Source: Streptomyces mashuensis (lineage in GTDB: Bacteria; Actinomycetota; Actinomycetes; Streptomycetales; Streptomycetaceae). Taken from it: 64,000 nt of DNA. A program made the position numbers and the translations under genes. Shown here one piece after another: positions 7,904 to 16,736 of this stretch (positions are counted from its first letter, which is position 1; every line of letters begins with the position of its first letter). Location: positions 240,943 to 304,942 of the forward strand of contig NZ_BNBD01000008.1 of NCBI RefSeq assembly GCF_014654785.1, given 5' to 3'. The notes under the pieces are model-generated. The model was not told where the DNA came from, ran no database searches, and saw nothing but the letters and a program-made list of their open reading frames with translations.

Positions 7904-8671
7904 ATGGTGACGTTCAAGACGGACACGGAGCTGGACGCGATGCGGGAGGCGGGCCGGGTGGTGGCCCACGCCCTGGCCGCCGTACAGGAGGCCGCCCGCG
8001 TCGGTGTCTCCCTGGCGGAGCTGGACGAGGCGGCCCGTGCGGTGCTCGACGAGGCCGGGGCGCGGTCGCCCTTCCTCGGCTACCGGCCCTCCTTCGCCCC
8101 CACCCCGTTCCCCGGCGTCATCTGCGCCTCGGTGAACGACGCCGTGGTGCACGGCATACCCGACGGCTACCGGCTGCGCGACGGCGACGTCGTCGGCATC
8201 GACTGCGGCGCCGAGCTCGACGGCTGGACCGGGGACGCGGCCGTCACCTTCATCGTGGGCCGGGCCCGCCCCGCCGACGTCGAGCTCGTCGAGGCCACCC
8301 GGCGGGCCCTGGAGGCCGGCATCGCCGCGGCCGTGCCCGGCAACCACATCGGCGACATCTCCCACGCCATCGGCACGGTCGCCGACGCCGCCCGCTGCGG
8401 GATGCCCGCCGACTTCGGCGGACACGGCATCGGCCGCCGCATGCACGAGGACCCCTCGGTGCCGGGCCGGGGCCGCCCCGGCCGCGGCTTCCCGCTGCGC
8501 CACGGCCTGACCCTCGCCATCGAGCCGATGCTCATGGCCGGCGGCAGCGACGCCTACTGCACCGACCCCGACGGCTGGACGCTCCGCACCGCCGACGGCA
8601 GCCGCGCCGCCCACATCGAGCACACCGTCGCCGTCACCGACGACGGTCCGCGCATCCTCACCCTGCCCTGA
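7904..8671 (+). CDS. map: Methionine aminopeptidase, type I
   Basis: A 255-residue enzyme that removes the initiator methionine from nascent proteins in the cytoplasm. All dinuclear metal ligands of the family can be placed: Asp100, Asp111, His174 in GGHGIGRRMHE, Glu207 in AIEPM and Glu239 in HIEH, with the substrate His83 in VNDAVVHGIP. It lacks an N-terminal zinc-finger extension, as in simple bacterial forms. The start ATG at 7904 follows AGGGGG. Streptomycetes usually carry more than one map gene. This copy is isolated from ribosomal genes and sits behind an XRE operator array, so it looks like a conditionally expressed paralogue. Confidence 0.92.
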   Translation: MVTFKTDTELDAMREAGRVVAHALAAVQEAARVGVSLAELDEAARAVLDEAGARSPFLGYRPSFAPTPFPGVICASVNDAVVHGIPDGYRLRDGDVVGIDCGAELDGWTGDAAVTFIVGRARPADVELVEATRRALEAGIAAAVPGNHIGDISHAIGTVADAARCGMPADFGGHGIGRRMHEDPSVPGRGRPGRGFPLRHGLTLAIEPMLMAGGSDAYCTDPDGWTLRTADGSRAAHIEHTVAVTDDGPRILTLP

Positions 8672-8681
8672 CCGGCACCAC

Positions 8682-9341
8682 TCACCGCTTCCCCTGCCCC
8701 GGCATCTGCGGCAGCTCCGCGTGGTGGACCGTGTAGCCGCCCTTGGTGACCGGGGCGTACGGGGCGGGCGCCATGCAGGTGCCGACCGGGAGCTCCTCCG
8801 GCTGCCCCTTGCCCTTGGGGTCGAGGTTGACGCCGTTCCAGGAGAAGCCGACGCGGTCGTGCGAGCGGCCGGGACCGCCGTCCTTGCCGCCGTCGTGGAC
8901 GCTGAAGCCCAGGCGCTTGCCCACATTGGGCGGGCCGCCGGGGCCCACCTTGGTGACGACCGCGGTCAGGGTCGCGGTGTGCGGCCCGGTGACGAGGCAG
9001 TCCACCCGGGCCTCCGAGGTGTAGGTCACCTTCCGCTCGGCCGAGTAGTGGGAGATCTTCACCGTGCCCTTGGCGTCCGTCGGCAGGCCCGTGGGGATGC
9101 CCGGCTGCGGGTTGCTGTAGGGCGCGGCCTCGGCGTCGAAGGTGAAGGAGCGGACGTCGTCGTCCGGGTAGTACGGGAGCATGAACTCCGCGCTGCCGCG
9201 CACGGCGGCCACCTCCTGCTTGCCGCCCTTCCCGTGGTCGTCCGTCGCGGCGACGGCGGTGGCACCCAGGACGGCGGTCACGGCCAGGGCCGCCGCGACG
9301 GCGGACGCCTTGCGGGCACGGGGGGAGAGCGAGGAAATCAC
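8682..9341 (-). CDS. Secreted hypothetical protein
   Basis: A 219-residue protein starting at GTG 9341, chosen because GGAGG lies just upstream, although the frame extends further. The N-terminus is a clear Sec signal peptide (SPRARKA, then a hydrophobic AVAAALAVTAVLGATAVA, with cleavage likely after AVA). The mature part contains two Cys (VDCLVTG and GTCMAPA) that could form a disulfide, a Gly/Pro-rich loop (KVGPGGPPNVGKRLGF) and a beta-rich pattern. I do not recognise the family and no catalytic motif is visible. It converges on the methionine aminopeptidase gene with a 10-base gap. Confidence 0.7.
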   Translation of the reverse strand: MISSLSPRARKASAVAAALAVTAVLGATAVAATDDHGKGGKQEVAAVRGSAEFMLPYYPDDDVRSFTFDAEAAPYSNPQPGIPTGLPTDAKGTVKISHYSAERKVTYTSEARVDCLVTGPHTATLTAVVTKVGPGGPPNVGKRLGFSVHDGGKDGGPGRSHDRVGFSWNGVNLDPKGKGQPEELPVGTCMAPAPYAPVTKGGYTVHHAELPQMPGQGKR

Positions 9342-9522
9342 GGTGTCCTCCGGGGAGTTGGTGGAGTGGGTGTCGTTCCTTCCGACGACACCCATCCTTC
9401 ACCGCACACCCCCTCCGGCCCATCGGCCCGAGGTCGTGACCTGCGGTTCTCCCTCCTCACCCGGAGAGGGACCGCCGCTTCCCCCACGCGGCGGAGCCAC
9501 CCGTCATCCCGTCCGCGGCGCC

Positions 9523-12426
9523 TCACTCCTGACGGGACGCCAGGTCCTCGCGCAGGCTGGTGAGGATCGCCACGGCCTCCGGCAGGCCCGCCGCCTCGCA
9601 CCGGGCGATGGCCGCCGTCAGACGGGCCGTCGCCGCCGGGACCGCGTGCAGTCCGTTGCCCTCGATGAGCGCGGCCACCCGCACCGCCTCGGCGCGCGGC
9701 GCCTCGGCCTGGGGGCCGCCCGCCTCGTACGCCGTGACGGCGCGCTCCATCTCCGCCAGGGCCTCGGCGAACCGCTCGGCGACCGCGAGGGTACGGGCCC
9801 TGCGGTAGTGCGTGGCCCCCTCGTGGTACCAGGCGGCGAAGCCCTCCTCGCCGGCGGGCACCGACAGCCGCAGCCGGTCGGCCTCGGCGAGGTGGGCCAG
9901 GGCGGCGTCCAGGCCGTCGGGGCCCTGGGCGGCCGTGGTCAGGGCCGCGAACTGGCACATCATGCTGAGGACCGGGCCCGGGTTGGCGGCCGCGCCGTGG
10001 GCCGTCACCGCGCGCTCGTACGCGGTGCGGGCCGCGTCCCAGGAGCCGGCGCGGGCCAGGGCGACGGCCGCCTCGGCGGCCACCAGGGTGTGCGTGGTGC
10101 CGTCCTCCCAGCCGGCGACGGTGTCGGCCAGCCGCAGGAACTCCTCGGCGGAGGCGCGGTACTCCTCCAGCTCGGTCAGGCCGCGGGCGAGGTCGAGCCG
10201 GATCTGCGCCGCGAGCGGCGCCGGCAGCGAGGCCGCGGCGTCGTCCGTGAGCAGTGACTCCAGGACCGCCACCGCGTCGGCCCACTGGTCCGCGCGGGAG
10301 AGGACGTCGGCGAGCTGGAGCCGCGTCTCGGCGGCGCTCTCCGGCTCGTCCTCGCGGTCCAGCCGCGCGGCCGCCTCCGACAGGTGGCGCACCGCGCCGG
10401 CGACGTCCCCGGAGTGCGCGCAGGCGTGGCCGAGCAGGATGTGGGTGCGGGCGACGGGGAAGTCGGTGTCGTCGTGGCGCGCCGCCGTGCTCAGCGCCTG
10501 CCGCAGTTCGTCGGCGGCCTCCTGCGGGCGGTCCTGCTGGAGCAGCACCTGGCCGAGCAGGCCCCGGGCGTTGGCGGCGCGCCACGGGCGGCCGGCGGTC
10601 TCGGCGACCTGCACGGCGGAGCGCAGCCGGGCCTCCGCCTCGTCGAAGCGGCCGGTGTACGCGGCGACGTCGGCGAGGTACTGGTGGGCGACGGCCGGGG
10701 TGTGGGCCACGCCCAGCCGGCCGGCCTCGGCGAGGACGGTGGCGGCCGCCGACTCGAACCGTTCCCGGGTGGCGGGCGTGACGTCCGGCAGTTCCGCGAG
10801 GAGCGCGGTGTGCGCGGCGCTGAGGTGGCACACCAGCACGGCCAGGTAGTGCTCCTGGGGGGTGTTGTCGTGCTCGACGCCGGGGACGCCCGCGGCCAGC
10901 AGCTCGCCCGCCTCGGGGAGCGCGGTGGCGAGGGCGGCCCAGTCGGGCTCGCCGCCGGAGGCGGTGGCGGGCCGGCAGGCGGCGCGGGCCCGGGCCACCA
11001 CGGCGTGCCAGGGCATGCCGGCCCGGGCGAACAGCTCGGCGGCCTCGGTCATGGCGGCCCGGGCGTCGTCGTGGCGCTCGGCGTGGAAGGCGGCGAAGCC
11101 GCGCTGCTCGGCGAGTTCGGCCGACAGCCGTTCGGCGGGACCGAGGGCGGGGTCGTGGACGTGGCCGGGCGCGGTGACGATGTCGGCGACGCGCCGCCAG
11201 AGCCGCTTGGCGCCGGGGTGGCCCTGGGCGTCCATGGCGCGGGCCTGCTCCAGCAGGGTCGCGAAGTCGTCGGGTACGGGTGCCTGCGGGGCGGGCGCGG
11301 GGGCCGGGGCGAGGAGCAGGGCGGTGGCGCGCAGGCCCAAGGGCAGCGGCTCGGCGAGCAGGGGTTCGCGGGCGAGCCGTTCGCGGCGCCGGTCGCCGAC
11401 CCAGGTGCTGCCGTTGCGGGTGTCGAAGGCGGCGGCGAGGGCGTCGGCCTCGGCGTGGACGTGGTCGAGCAGGTCGCCGACGGTCCAGGTGCGGCCGGCC
11501 GGGCCCGCGGTGGCGGCGCCGGCGTGGCCCTGCGCGGCGAGGCGGCGCAGCAGCACCTCGGTGCCGGTGAGGAAGTGGAGCCGGTTCAGGGGTGCGCCGG
11601 TGACGGTGAACAGCTCGCGGTTCTCGGCGAGGATCTCCAGACCGCGGGCCTCGTTGTGGGTGAGGGCGCAGAACTCCAGGTGCCGGCCGATCTCGTCGGC
11701 GGTGGCGGTCCTGCCGCGGGCTGCGCGGTAGCCGGCGAGGTGGTGGGAGCGGGCCTCGTCGGTGCGGCCCAGGCGCAGGAGCGGCAGCAGGGCCTTGGCC
11801 TGGCTGGTGCAGGGCTCCTCGGTGCAGCCGGCGGTGCCCTCCAGAACGGGGCGCCAGGTCTCCAGGGCGCGGGCGTCGTCGCCGGTGCCGGCGTGGAAGA
11901 GGGCGCGCTGGCGTATTTCGCAGGCCTCGCAGTCGCTCAGTTCCTCGCGGGGGCGGGTGGCCCAGGCGTCGTAGGCGTGCGCCAGCCCGTGGCCGGTGTG
12001 CCGGGCGACGGCGTAGCGCATGGCGGCGACGGGCTGGCGGCCCTGGCCGGCGGCGCGGTAGCGCTCGTCCATCTGGGCGAGCCAGCCGTCGATGGCGGTG
12101 AGGGGCACGTCGGGCACCTGGAGCAGCGAGGTGGTGACCCACTTGAAGCGCCACAGGACCTGCTTGGCCTCCCATTCGCTGAAGGCGCCGCGGTCGGTGT
12201 CCCACAGCTTGAGGATGCGGGCGAAGACGACCGGGGAGTGGCGGTGCTCGCCGGAGAACTCGTACGCCTCCATGAGCTCCAGGAGCGCGGTCACCAGCAG
12301 GTCGTTCTCGGGGAACTGCCCGGCGGCCTCGACGAGTTCCTCGGCGACGACGGTGCGGCGGCGGCCGTAGGGGCGGTCGTTGTTCTCGCGGAGGGCGTCG
12401 AACACGGCCTCCTTGGTCTCCAGCAT
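9523..12426 (-). CDS. Long tetratricopeptide-repeat protein of the HSP90-like operon
   Basis: A 967-residue, almost wholly helical protein. The C-terminal half (from about residue 420) is a run of TPR-like units (ARGLLGQVLLQQDRPQEAAD, ARTHILLGHACAHSGDVAGA and others). The N-terminal third has a cysteine group, CEAC near residue 165 and GCTEEPC near 200, which could bind zinc. There is no signal or membrane segment. Its ATG (12426-12424) overlaps the TAA stop of the HSP90-like gene by one base, so translation is coupled and the proteins are probably partners. TPR proteins are classical HSP90 co-chaperones, which makes a scaffold or client-adaptor role attractive. This is inferred, not shown. 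Confidence 0.75.
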   Translation of the reverse strand: MLETKEAVFDALRENNDRPYGRRRTVVAEELVEAAGQFPENDLLVTALLELMEAYEFSGEHRHSPVVFARILKLWDTDRGAFSEWEAKQVLWRFKWVTTSLLQVPDVPLTAIDGWLAQMDERYRAAGQGRQPVAAMRYAVARHTGHGLAHAYDAWATRPREELSDCEACEIRQRALFHAGTGDDARALETWRPVLEGTAGCTEEPCTSQAKALLPLLRLGRTDEARSHHLAGYRAARGRTATADEIGRHLEFCALTHNEARGLEILAENRELFTVTGAPLNRLHFLTGTEVLLRRLAAQGHAGAATAGPAGRTWTVGDLLDHVHAEADALAAAFDTRNGSTWVGDRRRERLAREPLLAEPLPLGLRATALLLAPAPAPAPQAPVPDDFATLLEQARAMDAQGHPGAKRLWRRVADIVTAPGHVHDPALGPAERLSAELAEQRGFAAFHAERHDDARAAMTEAAELFARAGMPWHAVVARARAACRPATASGGEPDWAALATALPEAGELLAAGVPGVEHDNTPQEHYLAVLVCHLSAAHTALLAELPDVTPATRERFESAAATVLAEAGRLGVAHTPAVAHQYLADVAAYTGRFDEAEARLRSAVQVAETAGRPWRAANARGLLGQVLLQQDRPQEAADELRQALSTAARHDDTDFPVARTHILLGHACAHSGDVAGAVRHLSEAAARLDREDEPESAAETRLQLADVLSRADQWADAVAVLESLLTDDAAASLPAPLAAQIRLDLARGLTELEEYRASAEEFLRLADTVAGWEDGTTHTLVAAEAAVALARAGSWDAARTAYERAVTAHGAAANPGPVLSMMCQFAALTTAAQGPDGLDAALAHLAEADRLRLSVPAGEEGFAAWYHEGATHYRRARTLAVAERFAEALAEMERAVTAYEAGGPQAEAPRAEAVRVAALIEGNGLHAVPAATARLTAAIARCEAAGLPEAVAILTSLREDLASRQE

Positions 12427-14300
12427 TACGCTTCCTTCCGCGGCCCGGAGCCGTCGTGGTGGTGCGGGCCGTCGTGCGGGCCGTCGTGCATGGCGTGGTT
12501 GAGCAGGCCGATGAAGGCGCGGTTGAGGAGGGCGCTCTCCGCGGCGCGCAGGGGGCGGCGGGTCATCAGCAGCGCCTGTCCGTACAGCGCCTCGGCGGTG
12601 GTGACGGCCAGGCCGTGCTCGGTGACGGTGAGGGCGCGGCGCACCAGCGGGTTGAGGTGGTTGAGCACGAGCTGGGCGCGGGGTGCCTCGCTGCGCAGGG
12701 CGCCCAGGATGTCGGCCCACAGGCCGTCGCTCTCGCCGGCGATCTCGGCGCGGGTGCGTTCCTGCCGGGCCTCGCGGTTGTCGAGCAGCAGGGCGGGGGC
12801 GGTGACGGGCTGGAAGCTGCGGAGGACGACGTCGCAGCCGTACTGGCCGACGACGTCGCGCGCGGTGCTGAGGAACGCGGAGGCGGACAGCTCGGCGGAG
12901 GGGTCGGCGGAGTCGAGGTGCGCGCTGACGGTGGCCGGGTCGAGGTCGGTGACGGTGGTGCCGGGCCGGATCTCGGGCAGCCGGTGCACGAGGTCGCGGT
13001 CGTAGGTGTAGCCGCCGTTGACGACGCCGAGGCCGGCGGCCGCGGCAATGGGCGCGACCTGGCGGAACTCCTCGACCGTGCCGGTCACCAGGACGGTGGC
13101 GTGGGCGCGGGTGAACTCCTCCAGCGTGACGTTGCCGTCGGTGGTCTCGAACGGCAGCCAGGGCAGGAGCATGCGCAGCAGTTCGTCGTCGTGCCGGGCC
13201 AGGGCCTTGACGGCGAGGTGGTGGACGCCGAGGAAGCGGTGGAGCAGGCCGGGGTCGCTGGCGGAGAGGCCGGTGAGCCAGTCGCGGATGCGGGCGCCGA
13301 GGGCGTCGCGGATCGCGGCGAGCGTCTCGTCCTCGTAGAGCCCTTCGCGGGAGGCGGTGGGGCGGAGGCTGGTGGTGTCGACGACGCAGCGGACGAAGAA
13401 GGCCCACTCGGGGAGCAGTTCGGGCGCCTGGTCCGAGAGCAGCATGCCCTTGAGGTGGACGCGGTGGCCGGCGCGGCGCGCGGGGTTGACGGCGGTGGGC
13501 AGCACGTAGGCGACGCCGCGCAGGCCCGCGACGGGCAGGTCGAGGTCGATGGTGTCGAGCGGGGTGAAGCCGAAGGTGGTGGCGCAGTGCCGGGCCAGGG
13601 CCTCGCGGCGGGCGTGCGGGGAGGCGTACGGGGCCTCCCACGGCGGCGTCTCGTTGATCCGGGAGGGCGTGCCGTGCGGGTCGACGACGGTGACCTCGTG
13701 GCGCAGCAGGCCGCCGTAGTGGCGGGCGAGGGCGGCGACCTGCTCGGGGGCGGTCCACTCCTCGGTGCCGGGGCGCGGGGTGAGCCGGACGGTGGTGCCG
13801 GGCTCGGGCACGGCGGAGGGCGGCAGGGTGCGGATGGTGTAGTGGCCGTCGGAGCGGCCGCGCCACTCGACCGCGGGGGCGCCGGGGTGGGCGGCGGACC
13901 GGCTGATCACGGTGATCTCGTCGGCGACGACGAAGCAGGCGAGCAGGCCGATGCCGAACTGGCCGATGAACTCGCCGCGGGCGGCGTCCAGGCCGGCGCC
14001 GTCGAGGGCGCCGTCGGGGGTGCGCTTGGAGCTGCGGCCGATGGTGGCGAGGAAGGTGTGCACATCGGCCTCGGTGAGGCCGATGCCGGTGTCGGTCACG
14101 GACAGCGTCCCGCCGGTGTGCACGGTGATGCGCGCGGGCGCGCCGGGGAACGCGGCCTGCCGGGCCGTGACGGCGTCCACCGCGTTCTGCAGCAGTTCGC
14201 GGAGGTAGACCCGCGGGCTGGAGTACAGGTGGTGGGACAGCAGGTCCACGAGGCCGCGCAGGTCGACCTGGAAGGTGTGGACGGGCTCGGGGTGGGACAC
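12426..14300 (-). CDS. HSP90/HtpG-like GHKL ATPase
   Basis: A 624-residue protein, the same length as HtpG. The N-terminal GHKL ATP site is complete: LRELLQNAVDAV (E and N of the N-box), TDTGIGLT, and the lid GEFIGQFGIGLLACFVVADE. The middle domain keeps TTSLRPTASREGLYED, which resembles the catalytic-loop region of HtpG. The C-terminal dimerisation domain is poorly conserved and ends in a His-rich tail (HDGPHDGPHHHDGSG). GTG 14300 is chosen because similarity begins just after it; the ribosome site is weak. It is the middle gene of a three-gene operon, between a helical protein and a TPR protein. A specialised chaperone, not the general HtpG, seems likely. Confidence 0.85.
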   Translation of the reverse strand: MSHPEPVHTFQVDLRGLVDLLSHHLYSSPRVYLRELLQNAVDAVTARQAAFPGAPARITVHTGGTLSVTDTGIGLTEADVHTFLATIGRSSKRTPDGALDGAGLDAARGEFIGQFGIGLLACFVVADEITVISRSAAHPGAPAVEWRGRSDGHYTIRTLPPSAVPEPGTTVRLTPRPGTEEWTAPEQVAALARHYGGLLRHEVTVVDPHGTPSRINETPPWEAPYASPHARREALARHCATTFGFTPLDTIDLDLPVAGLRGVAYVLPTAVNPARRAGHRVHLKGMLLSDQAPELLPEWAFFVRCVVDTTSLRPTASREGLYEDETLAAIRDALGARIRDWLTGLSASDPGLLHRFLGVHHLAVKALARHDDELLRMLLPWLPFETTDGNVTLEEFTRAHATVLVTGTVEEFRQVAPIAAAAGLGVVNGGYTYDRDLVHRLPEIRPGTTVTDLDPATVSAHLDSADPSAELSASAFLSTARDVVGQYGCDVVLRSFQPVTAPALLLDNREARQERTRAEIAGESDGLWADILGALRSEAPRAQLVLNHLNPLVRRALTVTEHGLAVTTAEALYGQALLMTRRPLRAAESALLNRAFIGLLNHAMHDGPHDGPHHHDGSGPRKEA

Positions 14301-14368
14301 CAGTGAGCTGCTTTCTTGTTCGGCGCCCGGAACGGGCGGTGGGGGCGGTGCGCCGGGGGCGGGCGGGG

Positions 14369-15331
14369 TCAGAGCCCGGCCTTGGCGCGCCAGGTGGTGA
14401 AGGCCTTGGCGGGGTCGCCGCCGTTGAGGTACTGCCAGGGCCATTCGGTGGCGTGGTCGCCGAGGGCGGTGAAGCAGTGCCGGGCGGCGGTCACGTCGCC
14501 GGCGAGCGAGAAGGCCATGGCGAACGTGTTGTAGACGGGGATCCAGCCGCCGGGGGTGATGTGGTGGGCGAAGTGCGGGTGGCGGAAGGAGCGGTCGGCG
14601 GCCTCGTGGAGCTGGGCGAGGACCTCGGGGCGGCTCAGGTGGGCGGTGAGGTCGCGGCCCTCGCCGCTGAGGGCCTCCTCGATGTGGGCGGAGGCGACGA
14701 GTTTGCCGAAGGGGCTGCCGAGGGGGGCGGCGAGCATGGCCGAGCGGGCGAAGGCGTGCGCCTCCTGGTGGGAGCCGCCCCACTTCTTGCAGAGCTGCTG
14801 GAGCTGCTGCTGGTGGGCGCCCATGTGGCCGGGGCAGCGGCGGACGGTGGCCTCGAAGCGGCGCCGCTGGATCTCCTGCCCGACCTGGAGGCCGCGGCCG
14901 CTCATCTGGAGGAGGTACCAGGGGGCGCTCCAGTCGGGGCGGAGCTCCGCGGTCCGGTAGAGGGCGTCCTCGGCGACGCGCAGCCGCTCGAAGAACACCT
15001 GGAACTGCTCGCGGGAGACGTCGGAGGCGTAGCCGCCGCCGCGGGCCTGCCAGGCCCAGCCGATGTGCCGGGCGCCGGAGACGAGGTGGGCGAGGGCGGA
15101 CTGCGGCTCGGCGGCGACGACCTGGGGTATCCACTGCTCGACGCCGTTGGTCTCCATCACCGCGCCGATGACGAGCCCGTCGGAGTACTCGCCCTGGGGA
15201 ACGGCCGCCAGCTGATGGTTCATCGCCCGCCAGTCGCCGGCGCGGGTCGCGGCCCGGAGGGCGGCGGCGGCCGGGTCGCCGTGGTCGGGGTCCAGCTGGA
15301 CGGTGGACGGACGGCGGCGGAACAGTGCCAT
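14369..15331 (-). CDS. Helical-repeat hypothetical protein (possibly DUF4034-like)
   Basis: A 320-residue soluble protein starting at ATG 15331 with GGGAG upstream. After a basic N-terminus (MALFRRRPS) it is predicted to be mostly alpha-helical with TPR-like spacing (AALRAATRAGDWRAMNHQLA, AEDALYRTAELRPDW). Trp-rich, well-ordered segments (HIGWAWQARGGGYASDVS, CKKWGGSHQEAHAFARSAM) suggest a conserved core. It resembles Streptomyces proteins annotated as DUF4034, but I cannot confirm this. It is the first gene of the operon, 68 bp before the HSP90-like ATPase. The shared helical-repeat character of its products suggests a chaperone-adaptor system. Confidence 0.65.
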   Translation of the reverse strand: MALFRRRPSTVQLDPDHGDPAAAALRAATRAGDWRAMNHQLAAVPQGEYSDGLVIGAVMETNGVEQWIPQVVAAEPQSALAHLVSGARHIGWAWQARGGGYASDVSREQFQVFFERLRVAEDALYRTAELRPDWSAPWYLLQMSGRGLQVGQEIQRRRFEATVRRCPGHMGAHQQQLQQLCKKWGGSHQEAHAFARSAMLAAPLGSPFGKLVASAHIEEALSGEGRDLTAHLSRPEVLAQLHEAADRSFRHPHFAHHITPGGWIPVYNTFAMAFSLAGDVTAARHCFTALGDHATEWPWQYLNGGDPAKAFTTWRAKAGL

Positions 15332-15391
15332 GGAGGAGGCTCCCTGCGGTGACGTGCTGGGGCCGCAAATCACCGCCCCCGGGGACAGATA

Positions 15392-15403
15392 GTGATGTAT
15401 CAC
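15392..15403. promoter_or_regulatory. Dyad upstream of the HSP90-like operon
   Basis: GTGAT-GT-ATCAC is a perfect 5-bp dyad about 60 bp upstream of the first gene of the operon, followed by another GATCAC. It is one of few AT-containing patches in this gap and is a candidate operator for operon control. No regulator is assigned. Confidence 0.35.
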
Positions 15404-15452
15404 GATCACCCCGTGTGTCGCACCTCAGTTCGGGAGGTGGTTTTCGGGGGTT

Positions 15453-16169
15453 TTACGGCTCCTTGCGGCGTGCCACGGCCGTCTGCGCCATGCCGGGCAG
15501 GAAGTCGGCGAACAGCTCGTGCACCTCGCGCACGAGCGGCCGCAGCACGCGGAACCGCGCGAGGTACACGCCGCGCGCGGTGAGTTGTGCGCCGCGGTCG
15601 GCGAGCCGGCGGCTGCGCTCGCAGCCGGGCGACCGGTCGAAGACCCAGTACAGGACGAGCCCCATCTGGGACAGCCACATCAGCTCGGGCAGCACGTCCG
15701 CGAGTTCCTCGGGCACCTTGGCCCGCGAGCCGGTCAGCACCTCCCGGTAGATGTCGATGGACGCCCGGCGGGCGTGCTCGGACTGGGGCGAGAAGGGGCT
15801 GAGCGGGCTCTGCGGGTCGGCGGCGTTCTTGAAGAACTGCGCCGCGAACTCGTGGTACGGCTCGGCGACGTCCAGCCAGGCCCGCAGCACCCCCGACAGC
15901 CGCGCCTGGAGGTCCGTCTCCCGGTCCAGCACCTCCCGCACCGCCGCCTGGTGGCCGGCGCCGATGCGGTCGTAGAAGCCCTGGATCAGGTGCTCCTTGC
16001 CGTCGAAGTAGTAGTAGGCGTTGCCGACGGAGACGCCGGCCTCCTTGGCGACGGCCCGCATCGTGGTCTTGTCGTAGCCCCGCTCCTGGAACAGCCGCAG
16101 TGCGGTCTCCAGGATGAGGGTGCGGGTCTGCTCGCTCTTGACCGGTCGGGGTTCCTTCTCTGCTGGCAC
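15453..16169 (-). CDS. TetR family transcriptional regulator
   Basis: A 238-residue TetR/AcrR regulator. Its HTH spans about residues 13-58 (TRTLILETALRLFQERGYDK, then MRAVAKEAGVSVGNAYYYF) and the C-terminal domain is large and helical with many aromatic residues, as in regulators that sense lipophilic ligands. A downstream start at VKSEQTR is possible. It lies just downstream of a small membrane protein gene whose promoter contains two perfect GAAC-GT-GTTC operators. A third operator of the same core lies before the amino-acid permease gene. The simplest reading is that this TetR represses those genes. A strong hairpin (16211-16247) separates it from the membrane-protein gene. Confidence 0.85.
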   Translation of the reverse strand: MPAEKEPRPVKSEQTRTLILETALRLFQERGYDKTTMRAVAKEAGVSVGNAYYYFDGKEHLIQGFYDRIGAGHQAAVREVLDRETDLQARLSGVLRAWLDVAEPYHEFAAQFFKNAADPQSPLSPFSPQSEHARRASIDIYREVLTGSRAKVPEELADVLPELMWLSQMGLVLYWVFDRSPGCERSRRLADRGAQLTARGVYLARFRVLRPLVREVHELFADFLPGMAQTAVARRKEP

Positions 16170-16210
16170 GGTCAGAGCCTAATCGGCACGCCGGCGGCCG
16201 GTGCCACGGG

Positions 16211-16247
16211 CCGTGCCGGCCGGGACGCGGCGTCCCGGCCGGCACGG
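16211..16247 (-). terminator. Strong hairpin terminator, 17-bp perfect stem
   Basis: CCGTGCCGGCCGGGACG (16211-16227) and CGTCCCGGCCGGCACGG (16231-16247) form a perfect 17-bp stem with a CGG loop. It lies 17 bases beyond the stop of the membrane-protein gene transcribed leftward and before the TetR start, so it should end the former transcript. Confidence 0.75.
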
Positions 16248-16264
16248 AAGGACCCCGGCGGCAC

Positions 16265-16690
16265 TCACATGCCGGGCGTCGGCTGCCCCCAGGGGGCCTG
16301 CGGCCCGTACCCCGGCGGCACGACCGCGGGCTGCGGCCGGTGCGCGACCGCACCGCGCCGCCGGAACCGGCTGAGCACGAAGACGTTGCCGAGGTGCAGG
16401 GCGCCGAGCACGAGGAGCACGACGCCCAGCTTCTGCGACAGGTTCTCCACCACGCCCCGGGCGTTGGTCACCGAGCCGTCGTCCTGGAGGTACAGGGCGA
16501 TGAACCCGAGGTTGACCAGGTAGAACCCGACCACCAGCAGGTGGTTGACCGCGTCCGCCAGCTTCTCGTTCCCGTTCAGGACGTCGACGAGAAAGACCCG
16601 CCCGTTGCGGCTGAGGGTGCGGGCGACCCAGACGGTGAGGGCCGCGCTGCCCAGCAGGTAGACGGCGTACGCGGTAACGGTGAGGTCCAC
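16265..16690 (-). CDS. Small multi-pass membrane protein under dual-operator control
   Basis: A 141-residue membrane protein starting at GTG 16690 with an AAGGGG ribosome site. Three hydrophobic segments are visible (VTAYAVYLLGSAALTVWVA, HLLVVGFYLVNLGFIALYL, LGVVLLVLGALHLGNVFVL), separated by a charged loop containing NGNEKLADAVN. The C-terminal tail is Pro/Gly-rich. The family is not recognised beyond conserved actinomycete membrane protein. Its promoter (TTGAAC, 17 bp, TAGAGT) is flanked by two identical palindromic operators, so expression is probably tightly repressed, most likely by the adjacent TetR protein. Confidence 0.75.
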   Translation of the reverse strand: MDLTVTAYAVYLLGSAALTVWVARTLSRNGRVFLVDVLNGNEKLADAVNHLLVVGFYLVNLGFIALYLQDDGSVTNARGVVENLSQKLGVVLLVLGALHLGNVFVLSRFRRRGAVAHRPQPAVVPPGYGPQAPWGQPTPGM

Positions 16691-16705
16691 AACCCCACCC
16701 CTTTC

Positions 16706-16719
16706 TTGAACACGTTCAA
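16706..16719. promoter_or_regulatory. Operator O2, TTGAAC-AC-GTTCAA
   Basis: A perfect 14-bp dyad lying just upstream of the ribosome site of the small membrane protein gene, identical in sequence to the site at 16752-16765. It is downstream of the predicted transcription start, where a bound repressor would block elongation. Confidence 0.65.
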
Positions 16720-16736
16720 AAGAGCTGTCACCGAGG

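Noticed and set aside
9523..13866. Extended 1447-residue version of the TPR protein
   Set aside because: The first 480 residues are a shadow of the HSP90-like gene; the ATG overlapping its stop is the natural start.
12426..15368. A single 980-residue fusion of the helical protein region and the HSP90-like ATPase
   Set aside because: The extra N-terminal part reads the preceding gene in another frame and is Arg/Pro-rich; GTG 14300 gives the normal HtpG length.
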